From positions 2,046,001 to 2,110,000 of the forward strand of contig OZ287697.1 in assembly GCA_965649825.1 (NCBI GenBank): DNA of 64,000 nt, written 5' to 3'. Below, piece by piece: positions 1 to 12,681 of this stretch. The position numbers and the translations under genes were made by a program. The notes under the pieces are model-generated. The model was not told the DNA's origin. It ran no database searches and saw nothing but the letters and a program-made list of their open reading frames with translations. Numbering within the stretch: position 1 is the first letter of the stretch; the number at the start of each line of letters is the position of its first letter. The DNA comes from Penicillus capitatus. Lineage: Eukaryota > Chlorophyta.

Positions 1-1296
1 TTTGATGTTCTTTCTGAGTTTTGTGCAGAGCACCTCCAGGGGTAAGATGCCAAAAGGCTCTTCAATTTGCACGCCGATCTCTTCGATGCCCACAAGGAGC
101 GCCGCCACGAGCGGTATGATAACGACGATCCCCCAGTTACACGTCTGCCAAAAAGCAAAGGGCAGCCAAGTCAACCAGATCATCAGAAATCGCGTCGTGT
201 GCCTAGACACAGACGATGCAGCAGGGAGACGATGACAGGTGCCTTGCCTGGTGTAGGAAAGAGGAATAGGTGTTGTGTAGATACGTTCACAGCCGCCGAT
301 AATATCTTCAAAGATGGTCAAATTATTCTGCAGCTGTAGCTGCTCCACTTCGTCCATGTTGCTCCTCGCCAACAAACGGGAGAGCATTTGGAGACAGAAC
401 ATAGGTTTGTGTGGACTCTCCATCTGCACAGTCACATCATCCGTCTCTAGAATCCGTTGGATCCACAGACAGTGATCACACCAGGAAATGCATCTCGGAT
501 GACGTGAGATCATTCGAGAGTAGATCTGGAAGCTGATGCTCCGTACGCAATGTCCACATGAGGGAATAGCTCAAAGCCATGAGCCATTTGGCAACGAGCT
601 CCGTATCCTCCGCATCCGGAGCAAAGATCAAGAACTGCACCATGACCATCCATACAGTACTCGACTCGCATGCGATCGACTTAAGGATGGATGCTGCACT
701 TGACGCAAGAGATCTCTCGAGCGGTTCAGTAATGTCCCCCACAGTTCCCGCGCCTCTTGCCATCGACGGTAGCTGTTGGTGGTGCGGTAAGCCAAGAGGA
801 GGGACAGAGCAAACGAAGCCAGTCCTGTGATGTCTGGATCTGGAATGGTTAATGTTGGTAGGAAGGATGGCAGGAGTCCATCGACCAAAGCCGTCTCATA
901 GCATCCCACCACGGCGGACACACTGGCCACCCAGATGACAGGAGGCACCACAGACGATGCAATTCTCGATCTGGCATCTCACACATATGTCACACATCCA
1001 GATGCGTCACATCATGACGTCACGATGGAATATTGAAGATGTTTCTTGTGTAGCGCTCTGAGCTGCGATATCTGGGCCAGTCGGCTGGAGAGAACGTCTA
1101 GGACAGTCAAGCAAACGTCACATCAGAGTTTGAGGTGTCTGACCCCAACCTGTCGGCGAAATCGTCGTCCTTCTTCTCTGTCCCGGTCGAATGGACTCAG
1201 TTCCTGAAGACCGTCATGCCGGACGTCGGTTGGGGTGGCGGCGACAACAGACAGACGCCGTGAATGGTGAAGCGCGGTCGTCGTAATCGACGTCAT
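1..1296 (-). CDS. Bestrophin-like (UPF0187/RFP-TM) anion channel, C-terminus beyond left edge
   Basis: Six exons join in frame: complement(<1..202, 248..423, 482..634, 700..970, 1024..1097, 1150..1296). Introns are 45, 58, 65, 53 and 52 nt. Family landmarks in order: an RSSERYTRN segment before the first membrane span, NSYRRWQEAR and LWGTLLNRSRDLLRQ after it, then ERIYTTPIPLSYTR, and finally IEEIGVQIEEPF near the edge, which is the best-conserved bestrophin-like motif. These proteins form pentameric chloride/bicarbonate channels; algal and plant members sit in thylakoid or plastid membranes. The N-terminus (MTSITTTALHHSRRLS) is Ser/Thr/Arg-rich and acid-poor, so it could be a transit peptide; this is inference. 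The 45-nt intron 203..247 uses GC-AG ends. The third intron (635..699) was chosen because it alone restores the family reading RDLLRQ-FLIFAPDAED. The gene is head-to-head with the TNPO3-like gene. Confidence 0.88.
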
Positions 1297-1326
1297 TTCT
1301 TCGCATGTCCATCCCCATCCACTATC
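1297..1326. promoter_or_regulatory. 30-bp gap between divergent start codons
   Basis: Only 30 bp separate the start codons of the bestrophin-like gene (1296, minus) and the transportin-like gene (1327, plus). Both 5' UTRs and core promoters must therefore overlap the partner's transcribed region. I see no TATA box in the gap. Confidence 0.5.
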
Positions 1327-4300
1327 ATGAATGAAGGCTTACTCGAGGCCCTCTCCACTCTCTACCACCATCCAGACCAACAGGAGAAGAAACGCGCCTC
1401 GCTGTGGCTGGAGGAATGGCGATTGACAACGGACGCTTGGAAAACGGCAGATGGGATGCTGCACAGCGCCACGCGCAATGTCGAGGTGCTCTTCTTCTGC
1501 GCGCAGACACTCGTATTTAAAGTAGGCTAACACGAGAACCGACGTCCATGTCTCCCTCATCGCTGTATGCGCCGTGGCAGATTCAACAAGATTTTGAAGA
1601 ATTGCCCTTCGATGAGGTGCCGCAGTTGAGGGACAGTCTCGTGACGCTCTTGGTGAAATTTAGTCGAGAGGAGGGGATGGAAGTTGTGCGGAAGCAGTTG
1701 GCATTAGCTATCGCTGCTTTCTGTGCTCATGTGCCTTCTTCTTTCTGGGCACCCTCCAGATGCGTCTCCTGGATGGCTGAGCGTTTCTGGCATGAAAACG
1801 ACGTCGCGTCTGTTGTCAGTCTGATGGAACTGCTCGTGGTTTTCCCCGAGGAGGCGAGGAACGATCGCATTGGACTGCATCCCAAGCGGCGCACACAGTA
1901 TAGGCAAGAACTGGAGGAGAGCCTTCCACAAGTGATGGAGATTTTGGAAAAGTGAGAAAAGAGTGAGAATTGATGTTTTGCTGATGTGACGTCCTGTTCA
2001 GATGCCGTTCCATGGCCTCCATCGAACAACTCTTAAACGCCATGGGCAGTTGGTTAAGCCTCTGTGAAATGTGTGCGTTGCAAGGAAGCGAGGCAACCAT
2101 GGAGGTCTTTGTGCAGTTAGCCACAGAGGCATTGGAGAATCCAGTCACTTTTTCTGCAGCGGTGGATTTCTTGTCGGAGCTGCTCTACGTCACGGGCAAT
2201 GCGCCGTATCTCCCGGAGATGAAGGAAGCGACAGAAAGGGTGGCATCTGCTCTCATTCATCGCCACGCTCCGCAGCTCACGCAGGGAACAGTGGATGAGG
2301 ATAGGAAGCCAGGACTGGCGCGACTGTTCTGTGATCTCGGATTCTTTCATGAAGAGCTTGTCCTGACACAAGACGAAATGTCCTCCGCCCTTATCGGGGC
2401 GATTCTTGCTGTCACATCCGATCCCGATGAAGATGTTCACCAACATGTCTTTGATTTCTGGGAACGGTAAGATCCTCTCCGTTTCCGCCGCCGTTGCATA
2501 AGAAATGTCATACCGGGCGGCTAGACTGGCATATAGGGTGGCCCATTTGATCAAAACAGAATCCCTAGCGTCGCAACGTGTGGATTACTATCGATCGATT
2601 TTTGAACGATTTACGACGGCACTTGTGGAGCTCGCAAAGTGAAGACGATGATCATTTCATGGCTGCTGTTGGCTGACGTGTGCCCAAAGGTTGCCCGAGG
2701 ACTATTTGGAGATGTCCTCAGAGGAGAGACGTGAAGTGAATCGTCGAAATATTTGTGTGGCAATGACGGATGCCGTCGATGTCCTTGGCGATCAACGATC
2801 GTTGCAGTCCCTCATCTCTGCCCTCTCCAATGCCTGCCAAGGAGGAACAGAGAACTGGCGACAGATCGAGGCATTGCTCGTCGCCATCGAGGCCATCTAC
2901 AGCGGCTGCAGGAAGTGCAAGACAGAGATGGTGGGGCCACTGTTCCAAACACTTGGCGCCGTTCCCGATACTCCCGTCACCCAAGCCGCCATGTGTGAGT
3001 GTCTCGCCACTTATGCTTCCTGGCTGCCAGATTTGGCCGAGCAAACGGGATCCGATCCCCTCGTCATGCTCCTTCCTGTGATCTTCAAAAATATGGCGCG
3101 GGCAGAATGGGCTGCTTCGGCGGTCGATGCCTTCGTGGGTCTCTGTAAACACTGCCGTCCGCATCTCCCTGCTCACATCCCAGAGCTGCTGGATCTACAT
3201 CAACAAGTGCTGCAAGCTGCAAATGCTTTTCATCAGTGGATCCCTGCTGACTCTTCTGAATTCTTGATGAAAGAATCCGATGCGCTTGAAGTGATGACGG
3301 CGCTCATTCACGGAATGTCGCGTACAGAGAACAAAGAAGTCGCCCGTCAGTTTCTCTGGACATTGTCCGAAGGCATCCTACAAGATCTCAACGGAGCTCT
3401 CGAATCTCTTCACTCTCCCACGCAACATCTCGAAGCCAAGCTGCAAGTCTTTGTGGCGAGATTGAAGATCGTTTTCAAAGGAAACACCATGAGCGTTATG
3501 TCCGCTCAGCTGCTTAGTAACTTCTCTGCCTCACGATTCTGGGCAGCTTCTGAGAAATGCATTTCTAGGTCAAATCTGTCCGAGTCTGCTCCAACTAGCC
3601 GACAGAGCTGCCAATCACTGCACTCTGGTCGAAGAAATCTCTACATGTCTCAGATATGCCGTCAAAGGCGCTGGACTCTTCGGATTCGAGACGCTGCCAA
3701 CATTAGCCACTGCTTTGCCTCAGCTTTTCTCTGCCACACATTATTGTGGATATCTTTACGTGGCGAGTGAGATCACAAAGATCTATGGACAGGAATCCGC
3801 CCATGCTTCTATTCTTCATCGCATGGTGACGGATCAGTTCTCCGTTGTCTGCAATGTCTTCCGAATGCCTTCCGATTTTACGGAGCATCCCGATCTGGCA
3901 GACGATGCGTTTCTCATGGCAGGTCGTGTGCTTAGCTATTGTCCCGAGGCTATGCTCAGTCACATCACACTTCTCACGGAGACGTTGGATACGGCAACCA
4001 AAGGTGGGCACATGTTTCGCACGTCACATCATCACATGCATGGCATGGTGGTGTACTAGGCGTGCTTGTTCAGCATGAAGATGCATGTCGTTCGATTTTG
4101 AGATTTCTGTCGCATTTGATGGAATACTATTGGCATCGAGATACTCTCCGAGAAGTAGTGGCCCCTCGAGGCGCCTTCCTTACACAGTATCTCACACCTG
4201 TCTTTTCATTTCTCACTCTTTTTTGAAGGGTTCTTATGGCGGGTGTGGTCGGAGGCTTGCCTCTAAGGGTACTTGATGATGTCGGCCGAACACTTCGTTC

Positions 4301-4544
4301 TATCCTCGTCGCTGCTAAAGATTCGGCTGTGGCCTGGATTTCACAAATTTTGGCTAAATTGCCCAATGCTGTTCTCAGTTCTCAGGAGAAGGCGACATTT
4401 GTCGAGAACGTCCGTTCGGATGAGGTTCATAAATCCGAGCGGACGTTTCAGCGTTTGATTGACGACTTTGCTGACATCTGTCGTCGCAGTCGCGTCGTCC
4501 GACAGGCGGCACAGTCGGCTCTGATACCTGAAGGCTATGTTTGA
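1327..4544 (+). CDS. TNPO3: Transportin-3 / importin-13-type nuclear import receptor
   Basis: Eight exons: 1327..1521, 1581..1951, 2002..2466, 2525..2638, 2690..3494, 3547..4003, 4060..4186, 4229..4544. Introns are 42-59 nt. They join to 949 codons, close to the 923 residues of human TNPO3. Collinear matches run the full length: FFCAQTLVFK-IQQDFEELP near the N-terminus (human FYAQTMRMKIQTSFYELP), QLALAIAAFCAHVPSS, LLVVFPEEARNDRIG, HVFDFWERLA, LPEDYLEMSSEERREVNRR and LRYAVKGAGLFGFETL. The protein is an all-helical HEAT-repeat karyopherin; TNPO3 carries SR splicing factors into the nucleus in a RanGTP-dependent way. Every splice phase is consistent. Intron 2 (1952..2001) carries both recurring intronic elements; intron 7 (4187..4228) carries TTCTCACTCTTTT in the other orientation. 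The next gene starts 38 bp downstream. Confidence 0.93.
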
Positions 4545-4582
4545 TGTGACGTTTGTAGCAATAGCGTTTGTCACTCCCGACG

Positions 4583-6166
4583 ATGGCAACCATCGCCAAA
4601 TGGTATTACCTCGACGCGAACAACGTTCCGACCGGTCCCCTCTCAACGACGGGACTCGTGGGTGATGGCCAACCACTCCCTGTTCGCACGTTTACCCCGA
4701 ACGAACACACAGGAAAGCTCGATAGTGGTGAAATGACGCGGGAAACGCTCTGCTGGTGTGATGGACGTGAAACGTGGCAATGTGCTGAAGACATCGCCGA
4801 GATTCAAGCAGCGTTGGGAGCGCTGCAGTCACATCCAGCCAAGTACACTATTAGGCCCACCCACCCATAACTGATGTGACGTCTCTACTTTGTACTTTAG
4901 ACGAAAGGAGGCCGATAAGCCAACCGTCTTCGATAAAGTACTGACAGAAATGGAGGAGACAAAAGAGGAGCGGTTCGTGGATGACGATGGGACGTTGTAT
5001 GTCTGGAACAAAGATATGCAGAAGTATGAGCCCCAAGACAAGACGTACGATGTCGAATCGATGACCTTTCGTGGAAACGATGAGACAGTTCCGTCCCTGA
5101 CGGAGACTTTGAAGAAAGCATCGGCGAAAGTAGGACGATGGATGAGGTCAGACAGACGATGCAGTGCACAGTAGGCAGAAACCAAACGCAAGGATGCCCC
5201 ATCGGATTGGTCGGATCCCAAGAAAACGACATCGGTCTACGTCACAGGTCAACCCAGAGAAGAGGCAGATATGTGTGACAAAGGTATGGCATAGGATTGC
5301 CCGTCAATGCGACGGTTGAAGAGGTCGCGGTGCTCTTTTCGAAGTGTGGCATCCTGAAAGAGGATGACGACGGTGTCCGTATCAAACTCTACAAGTCCAG
5401 CTTCTCGATAGCTTCCTTCTTGAGTGATCGGAAAAGTGTGACCGTGTGGAAGGGATAGGGAGAGTGGTAAGCCGAAGGGGGATGGACTGGTGACGTACAT
5501 GAAAAGGCCGTCAGTCGAATTGGCCATCACCATTTTGAACGGAACACGATTTCGCGAGAACGTGCGACAGACAATGACGATCCAAGAGGCAGAATTCGAA
5601 ATGAAGGGCGAAACCAAAGCCAAGAAAAAACAGAAGACGAAGAAATCCAAAAAGGCATGTCCTTGGCCAATCGACGCCGTCTGTTGAGACAGTTCCAGGG
5701 AGGACGACAAGACAAGTTGCTGGGATGGGCTGGATTTGATGATCACATTTCCTCACACAAAGTTACGGTTATCCTTAAACAGATGTTTCGCCCGGAGGAG
5801 ATTCGAAACGGAATCGTGACGAAGGAGGAGCTCAAAGAGGATGTCGAGAATGAGTGTGCGAAGCTGGGCGAAGTGGATCGCGTCGTTGTCTATGGAGAGA
5901 ATGCAGAGGGCGTCATCTCCGTCCGTTTTCGGCACGAGGAGGCAGCAGACGTCTGCATCCAGCGCATGGACGGACGCTTCTTCTCCAAACGTCGCATCAC
6001 AGCGCACAAATGGGGTAGACACAACCGTGCGACCAACGACACCACGTGCCGTGCCGTGCTGCCTCTAGATGGGTTCACGAAGTATCACAGAGCTCCAGAA
6101 CCTGATGTGGTGCAAGACGAGGAAACTCGATTGGAGAAGTTTGCTCGAGATCTGGAACAGAACTGA
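4583..6166 (+). CDS. Tat-SF1/CUS2-like U2 snRNP-associated splicing factor with GYF-type N-terminal domain
   Basis: Six exons: 4583..4842, 4901..5129, 5175..5247, 5295..5394, 5459..5654, 5693..6166, encoding 443 residues. The N-terminus WYYLDANNVPTGPLS resembles a GYF_2 domain. A tyrosine/acidic segment (VDDDGTLYVWNKDM) matches the Tat-SF1 N-terminal motif. RRM1 runs through VYVTG-LPVNATVEEVAVLFSKCG and KLYKESGKPKGDGLVTYMKR. A Lys-rich linker follows, then a C-terminal UHM (VISVRFRHEEAADVCIQRMD, with the R-x-F loop as GRFF). Tat-SF1/CUS2 binds SF3B1 and the U2 snRNP before branch-site recognition. The last intron (5655..5692, 38 nt) needs GC-AG ends to keep frame. Other introns are 45-64 nt, most with TGTGAC near the 3' end. 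A GATGTGAC followed by a possible AG lies at 4543..4565, so a small 5'-UTR intron is possible. Confidence 0.88.
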
Positions 6167-6542
6167 ATGTCGTGTCAGTCATCCCGTCGTGTCTGTTGTG
6201 GATCAGTTCGAGTAAGAGGATTCGTTCTTTGCATCAGCATCGACTCAGTTGTCACACAACTCATCCTTTCCACCACACTGCTCACTCTTTGTGCGTTTGG
6301 ATCGGCCGATCGATCAGACGTGCGTGAAATCGTCATCGGAGTGGATACGTGCGCATCCACATCAGCGTTGGACTTCTGAGAGGTATCATCATCATATCGA
6401 AGCGATTGAACGTTGGCGTCATTGAAAAGCCGTCAGTACCACAGCCAGATATTTAAGATCATTATCACAATGCTGTGATTCGCCAAAAGCAGAGATGCAT
6501 CACACGGCATAAAAGAATCCAGATGTGACAGGGACGAGGAGA
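6167..6542. other. Convergent intergenic region, no gene seen
   Basis: These 376 bp lie between the stop of the Tat-SF1-like gene and the stop of the desaturase on the other strand, so they should hold the two 3' UTRs. Short open frames here lack family similarity or splice continuation. Confidence 0.6.
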
Positions 6543-8014
6543 TCAGGCGAGTTTTGCAACATCGATGAGTCTCTGTACAACACGTTGTGTGCCGACATCC
6601 ATCGTGCATTCTTCGTACGGCAAGCCATGTTTGGCACAGAGCGCCTTGACTGCCACTTGTGCTTTTCTGAGATTGTGCCGCGGCATGGTTGGGAATAGAT
6701 GGTGCTCGATTTGATAATTGAGACCGCCCATGAAGAAATCAACAAAGGCAGAATGAACAATGTCGCGTGTGGAGATCACCTGCGCCGTCACAAAGTCCTT
6801 TGCCTCTCCATAGATCTCCATTCCGTTATGGCTCTGCACAAATGCCAGACCCAGCATGAAACCTGACAGTGCTTGACTGAGGAGAAGAAAGAGCATGGCT
6901 TTGGTCCACGGCAGAGCCAAGAGAGCCATACCAATATGTATGCCGTAATGCAAACAGATTAAGAGGAATTCTGTCACTCCATGTCCCACACGGTATCTGT
7001 GTAGGGCATGACTGAATGATTGCTGTGCCCAGCTGAAACGCGCTAACAGAAGGATAGGGATAAAGAAGTGGTGTTGATAACGTATAAGTGTCCTCTCTGT
7101 CGGAGAGGACAATGTTCCCAGCATCTCAGCGCTCCATGCAAGCAAGGGCAACGTATCGATGTCTGGATCCACAGCTGCATGATCTCCACTGATTTCGTTG
7201 GTGGCAGCATGGTGTGTATTGTGTTTCGATTTCCACCAGTTGACGCTAAATCCTTGACAGATATTGCCAAAGAGATAGCCGCAGAGGTTGTTCCATCGAC
7301 GGTTCTGGAAGACTTGGTGGTGGCAGAAGTCATGGGCCAGCCATCCCATCTGCTGCCAGAAGAGAGCCAGCAGAAATGCTGCCATGAGAAGGGCACCCCA
7401 GCCATCGGATGCAAAGAGGAGTGCCGCCATGGAAACGAAGATTGCGAAATTGAGACAGGTCTTCCAGGCATAGAACAGAGGATCAGCTCGAAACATCCCC
7501 TTCTGCATCAGCTTCGTCCTTAGAGCGCGAAAATCGGTCAATAGCGTCGCCGTTTCGTCACTCAGCTGCATCGGCTCGGGCGCCAAATCGGCGATGTAGT
7601 ACTTCTTGAGCGTCGTCCATGTCGTGGCGGCGTGAAAGGACGTAAAGATCTCAGTGGCGTCGCGACCTGCCTGCGTCAACAGCACCTCTCCGCCGGGGTG
7701 GATAGGTAGAAAGGATGTGACGTCATAGACTTTGCCCTTGATGATCATCCAGCAGTCGTGACGCCGATTGTGATGGGCCACGTCGTGCTTGGAGAGACGA
7801 TCGTGGCGGCATGTTGGTTCGTGCAGAGCGCTGTCAGAGAGAGAACGACGCGGGTCGCCACCTGAGACCTTCCGTTGACTCTTGGACACGGAACACTTGA
7901 CGAATTCGAGGCAGGCAAGCCAGACACAGCGAAAGAGGACGAGCATGGCTCTATAAAAGGTGTGCTCTACAGCAAATGACGGGAACGTGAGGTTCGGTGC
8001 AATGATGTGACGTT

Positions 8015-8018
<4 letters not shown>
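6543..8018 (-). CDS. Cytochrome b5-fusion front-end fatty acid desaturase (delta-5/6/8 class)
   Basis: This is one uninterrupted frame of 491 codons. The N-terminal cytochrome b5 domain (about residues 76-143) carries the haem motif HPGG at 107-110. The membrane di-iron desaturase domain carries HDFCHH (229-234), HNTHH (266-270) and QIEHH (436-440); glutamine in the third box is the mark of front-end desaturases. Hydrophobic stretches lie at about 188-222 and 352-397. Such ER enzymes insert a double bond between an existing one and the carboxyl end of a polyunsaturated acyl chain; regiospecificity cannot be read from sequence. The first 70 residues are longer than usual, and the first ATG overlaps the sirtuin stop (ATGA). 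The next Met (codon 25, at 7946) starts a hydrophobic run and is a plausible alternative. The lack of introns contrasts with its neighbours. Confidence 0.93.
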
Positions 8019-9555
<1,537 letters not shown>

Positions 9556-9872
9556 TGCGCTCAAGTGCTTTCGGTGTTCACGGATTCGTACGTGCGTTTG
9601 TGCGCGAGGGGGGACAACGTCCAAGAGACACCACCACGTCACATCACACCCACCATCTATCACAACAGCTGCCATGCCAACGTCCGACACAGCAACGCCA
9701 AATAGATTTCGCTAGAATTGTCAAAACGTCACGTCACAATCTTTTCAAAAAACGCCAAACGGCCACAAAAAAGGCGACGATGCTCGTCATCTAGTTTCGT
9801 CTCCACAAAAAATCGCAATCGTTGATGCTGATGAAAAAAGCTCTTCAGTGATCAGGAAAGGGAGGCACGCAC
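9556..9872. other. Intergenic, sirtuin promoter side; no gene seen
   Basis: This is upstream of the sirtuin and downstream of the first Cys-rich gene, both on the minus strand. It contains GATGTGAC (9638..9645, minus strand). No coding sequence with family support is visible. Confidence 0.5.
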
Positions 9873-10903
9873 TCAACCATGTGCCACTTTCACGATAGCA
9901 GGCGCTTTCAAAACAAGACAGAACGGAATCTTCTTCACGGGGCAACAATCCGGATTGCATTTCTCGCCCCAAGCGCAGAGCTTGTCATAACATTTCACTG
10001 GCTCTTTGCACACCTTCACTTTCTTCGGCGTACAGACCTTCTCGTGCACGACATCGCAGGACTCTTCGTTCTTGCAGACATCCTTGTATGCATCTCTGCA
10101 CTTCCACACGGGTACTTTCTTGCAGACTCTTCGACGGATAGGCTTGCAGACATGATCCTTCTTGCACTCTTCCTTCTCATCGCACACCTTCACCGGATGA
10201 CAGCCACCCGATCTCGCCGTGGTGTCAACATTGGCTCTCGAGAAGGAACCCCTAGCCAATGCATGGCCGCTCGCTTTTGCCGCTTGGTTTCCGGCGAAGG
10301 CCGAGCCACGTGCGATGGATGTTGAATGGCCTCCTTTGGCAACGGCAGAGGCTGCTGTTTTGGCAACGCTTCCACCCGTGCACTGCTGTTTCGTATAACA
10401 CTTCGGTACTTTGTGGCAGTTCACAACATCTTTGCACTCCTTGTCGTGGACATATTCACATTTCTCTTCTTTGACCCAGTCGCAGACTTCGTGCTTGACG
10501 GGATGGCAAACCGGTTTGACGGCGCACACTTTCTTAGGCACCGTATCGCAGACGTCTTGCACGTGATACACGCAAAACTCGGGGTCTTTCACACAGTAGC
10601 CAGGATGTTGTGGACAATAAGGAAGGCACGTGGAACCGTAGGAGACGCAGCAACGGCCTTTTGGCCAAACACACGATGCGTCGCACCCTGCACGACATGA
10701 CTTCGCCTGTGTCCTCCCAAAAAACAATGCACCTACCGTTATCGCCATGCCAGTCCTTGCAGTTTTCTGCGGTGATCTTTGAGATATCGCTACCGGCATG
10801 GACGCGCTGCCAAGAAAATTCAGCAAAGGGAAGAGTCAGCAATGTCCCTGACCTGGGTCACGAGGCAGAGCACCAGGAGAGACAATGCGGTCAGGAACTT
10901 CAT
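9873..10903 (-). CDS. Secreted cysteine-rich protein A (tandem paralogue of B)
   Basis: Three exons: complement(9873..10687, 10737..10806, 10853..10903), 311 residues. Exon 1 encodes a signal peptide (MKFLTALSLLVLCLVTQ). Exon 2 is a short linker ending in ENCKDWHGDN. The mature part has about 45 Cys in regular spacing, with many C-x(3-5)-V-x(3)-C units, split by an Ala/Ser-rich Cys-free stretch (from about GGSVAKTAASA to SRANVDTTARSG). The C-terminus carries CYDKLCAWGEKC and a CC pair. Gene B shares the order signal peptide, C-x2-W linker, Cys block, Cys-free centre, Cys block, and identical intron phases (0, then 1). This fits an extracellular, disulphide-rich wall or matrix protein. Regular Cys spacing recalls oocyst-wall-type proteins, but I do not recognise a named domain. 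A TATA-like box lies 73 bp upstream. Confidence 0.8.
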
Positions 10904-10975
10904 CGTCGTCAAGGGAGCTCGCACGGCTTGAGGTGGAAGAGAAGAGGGCGTAGGATAAACGAGGATCGACAGTGG

Positions 10976-10985
10976 CCTTTTATGG
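10976..10985 (-). promoter_or_regulatory. TATA-like box of Cys-rich gene A
   Basis: The minus strand reads CCATAAAAGG, 73 bp upstream of the ATG at 10903. Gene B and the Patched gene have TATA-like boxes 71 and 68 bp upstream of their ATGs, so the spacing is reproducible. Confidence 0.55.
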
Positions 10986-11490
10986 CCATTCGCACGTTCG
11001 ACGGATCGGTTGACAAGGACAGCAAAGACTCGTGACCGTACGAGGACGCTGACGCAGAGATGACTGACTGTGTCGACGAGGCGACAGCACCCGCCAGCTG
11101 TGTAGCACGTGCGGTCATATGACCTCGTTACAACCGTCGCCTCTTCACCTTCCTTTGCGACGGTAATCTTGAGCAAATGCCTAACGTTGCTGGCCGATCG
11201 TTCAGCTGCCAGAAGACAACGAATGATATGCAAGCACTCCCAAGGGGTATCACCTCAAGGAGCCAATCCACTGACAAAGAGCAACGGAATGTATGCATCC
11301 TGATATGTCAGGCAGTCAGCAATGGTGTCTTCGACGGCCACGATCGATTTTTGACAAATGCTTAATGCCTGGCACGTGCATGACAACAAAGAATCGTTTT
11401 TCATAGGTTGGTATGTCATACAACTAATGAACACAGTGATTCTATCATGAGAAGCAGCGTCTTCATTTTGTGGATATGCATTTCGAATGC
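10986..11490. other. Intergenic between the two Cys-rich genes
   Basis: About 500 bp contain the upstream region of gene A and the 3' UTR of gene B. I find no gene, repeat or RNA that I can support. Confidence 0.5.
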
Positions 11491-12390
11491 CTAGCGAACA
11501 CAATGCGGCGTCTTTTCCTTGGAACAGCATTCCTTCATGCTGCATCTCTCTCCCGAGGCACACCATTTCCCACCACACATGACTGGAGGTTGACAAACCG
11601 TCTTCTCGGTCGTTTTGCATTCTTCTCTTTCAACGATTCTGCAAATGTTAGAAATTCCGCACGTTTGTATAGGAACGGTTTCGCAATGTTCTTCTGGGAC
11701 AGCTTTGCACACTTCTACTGGTGTGCCCTCGCAGACATTCTCTATCTTACATGTCTGCACATCTTCACACGTGTAGATTCCGTCACACGGAGGAGGAGTA
11801 TCCCCCGGCACTGTGCTGTTGTGATTTGCTGGCCACGAGCGGTCTCTTGAAGAAGAATCGCTACTGGAATGTGGAGAGTCAGTAGGGCAATCGTTTTTCC
11901 AGTGGCAACTCGGTGTTGGTTCGCATTTCTCAACTTGATAGCATTCCTGCTGCTCGACAGTTTCACACTTCTCGACGTACTTCGTTTCGCAGGTCTCTCC
12001 TCTTGAGGATTGGCAGTTCTCATCTTGCGTACACACTTCTCCGCTCACTGGGATACAGACCGTTTCGGGCACAACGCTGCAGAGACTGGCATCCTTGACG
12101 CAGGTCGGACAAGGGTTACACACGCGGGTGTGCTCGACGCAGCAACGTCTGCACGGTCCATGGCATCCTAGATCGCATGCGTTACCCGAGACTGTACGAG
12201 ACAGGCAGACGCACCGCCTGGACCACGCCACTCTTCGCAGCGTTGTTCGCGCTCTCGTCTGTCTCGAATGCGGTCGGCAAGTGCACTCTGTCATCACCGT
12301 TGCGTCCGAACAAGAATAGCGAGGTGCGCGTCTTACTTGCACGAAGAGGCAAAGGACAACAGTAGATAACGCGTATCGGTGAATGTCCAT
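11491..12390 (-). CDS. Secreted cysteine-rich protein B (tandem paralogue of A)
   Basis: Three exons: complement(11491..12167, 12215..12287, 12337..12390), 267 residues. Exon 1 is a signal peptide (MDIHRYALSTVVLCLFVQ). Exon 2 is a charged linker ending QRCEEWRGPG, matching the ENCKDWHGDN end of gene A's exon 2. The Cys blocks contain CHGPCRRCCVEH, repeated C-x(3)-VP-x(3)-C units, a Ser-rich centre (PHSSSDSSSRD) in the place of gene A's Ala-rich centre, and a C-terminal CGGKWCASGERC followed by a CC pair. Intron phases (0 and 1) and sizes (49, 47 nt) equal those of gene A, so the pair arose by tandem duplication and then diverged strongly in sequence. The likely role is an extracellular structural protein; the function is not established. 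Confidence 0.8.
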   Translation of the reverse strand: MDIHRYALSTVVLCLFVQVRRAPRYSCSDATVMTECTCRPHSRQTRARTTLRRVAWSRRCVCLSRTVSGNACDLGCHGPCRRCCVEHTRVCNPCPTCVKDASLCSVVPETVCIPVSGEVCTQDENCQSSRGETCETKYVEKCETVEQQECYQVEKCEPTPSCHWKNDCPTDSPHSSSDSSSRDRSWPANHNSTVPGDTPPPCDGIYTCEDVQTCKIENVCEGTPVEVCKAVPEEHCETVPIQTCGISNICRIVEREECKTTEKTVCQPPVMCGGKWCASGERCSMKECCSKEKTPHCVR

Positions 12391-12460
12391 CAGAGTATTA
12401 CGTGTGTTACTCGGTCTTGGCAGAGATAACAGAATCCGTGACCACAGCGCCAAAAACCCG

Positions 12461-12470
12461 CCATTTATCC
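12461..12470 (-). promoter_or_regulatory. TATA-like box of Cys-rich gene B
   Basis: The minus strand reads GGATAAATGG, 71 bp upstream of the ATG at 12390, at the same spacing as gene A. Confidence 0.4.
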
Positions 12471-12681
12471 TTGCGCCTACCTCGGACAGATCTGTCGAAA
12501 AGGACAGGGTCAGATCTCGAAGAGACAGATAGACATCCAGGTTGTCCGAAGACGACGTCGACGATCCGTAACGTGTGGATTGACTGATTGGGTATCACGT
12601 GGGTTCACACGATGGTATGTCCCATGGTGTTTTGAACGGCATACGGGGTTTGTTCACTTCATTGGAAACGTCTATGTGTGC

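Noticed and set aside
695-765. A 20-nt or 26-nt intron in the bestrophin-like gene
   Set aside because: Both keep frame, but the 65-nt intron 635..699 fits the size class and gives the family-like reading across the junction.
4004-4059. Treating every GATGTGAC occurrence as a branch site
   Set aside because: Here and in 9022..9069 the motif is on the opposite strand to the intron, and others lie in exons or intergenic DNA (7714..7721, 8004..8011, 27875..27882), so it is not purely a splicing signal.
9873-12390. Firm naming as oocyst wall proteins
   Set aside because: Regular cysteines are suggestive, but I cannot match the defined COWP repeat, so the call stays at secreted Cys-rich protein.
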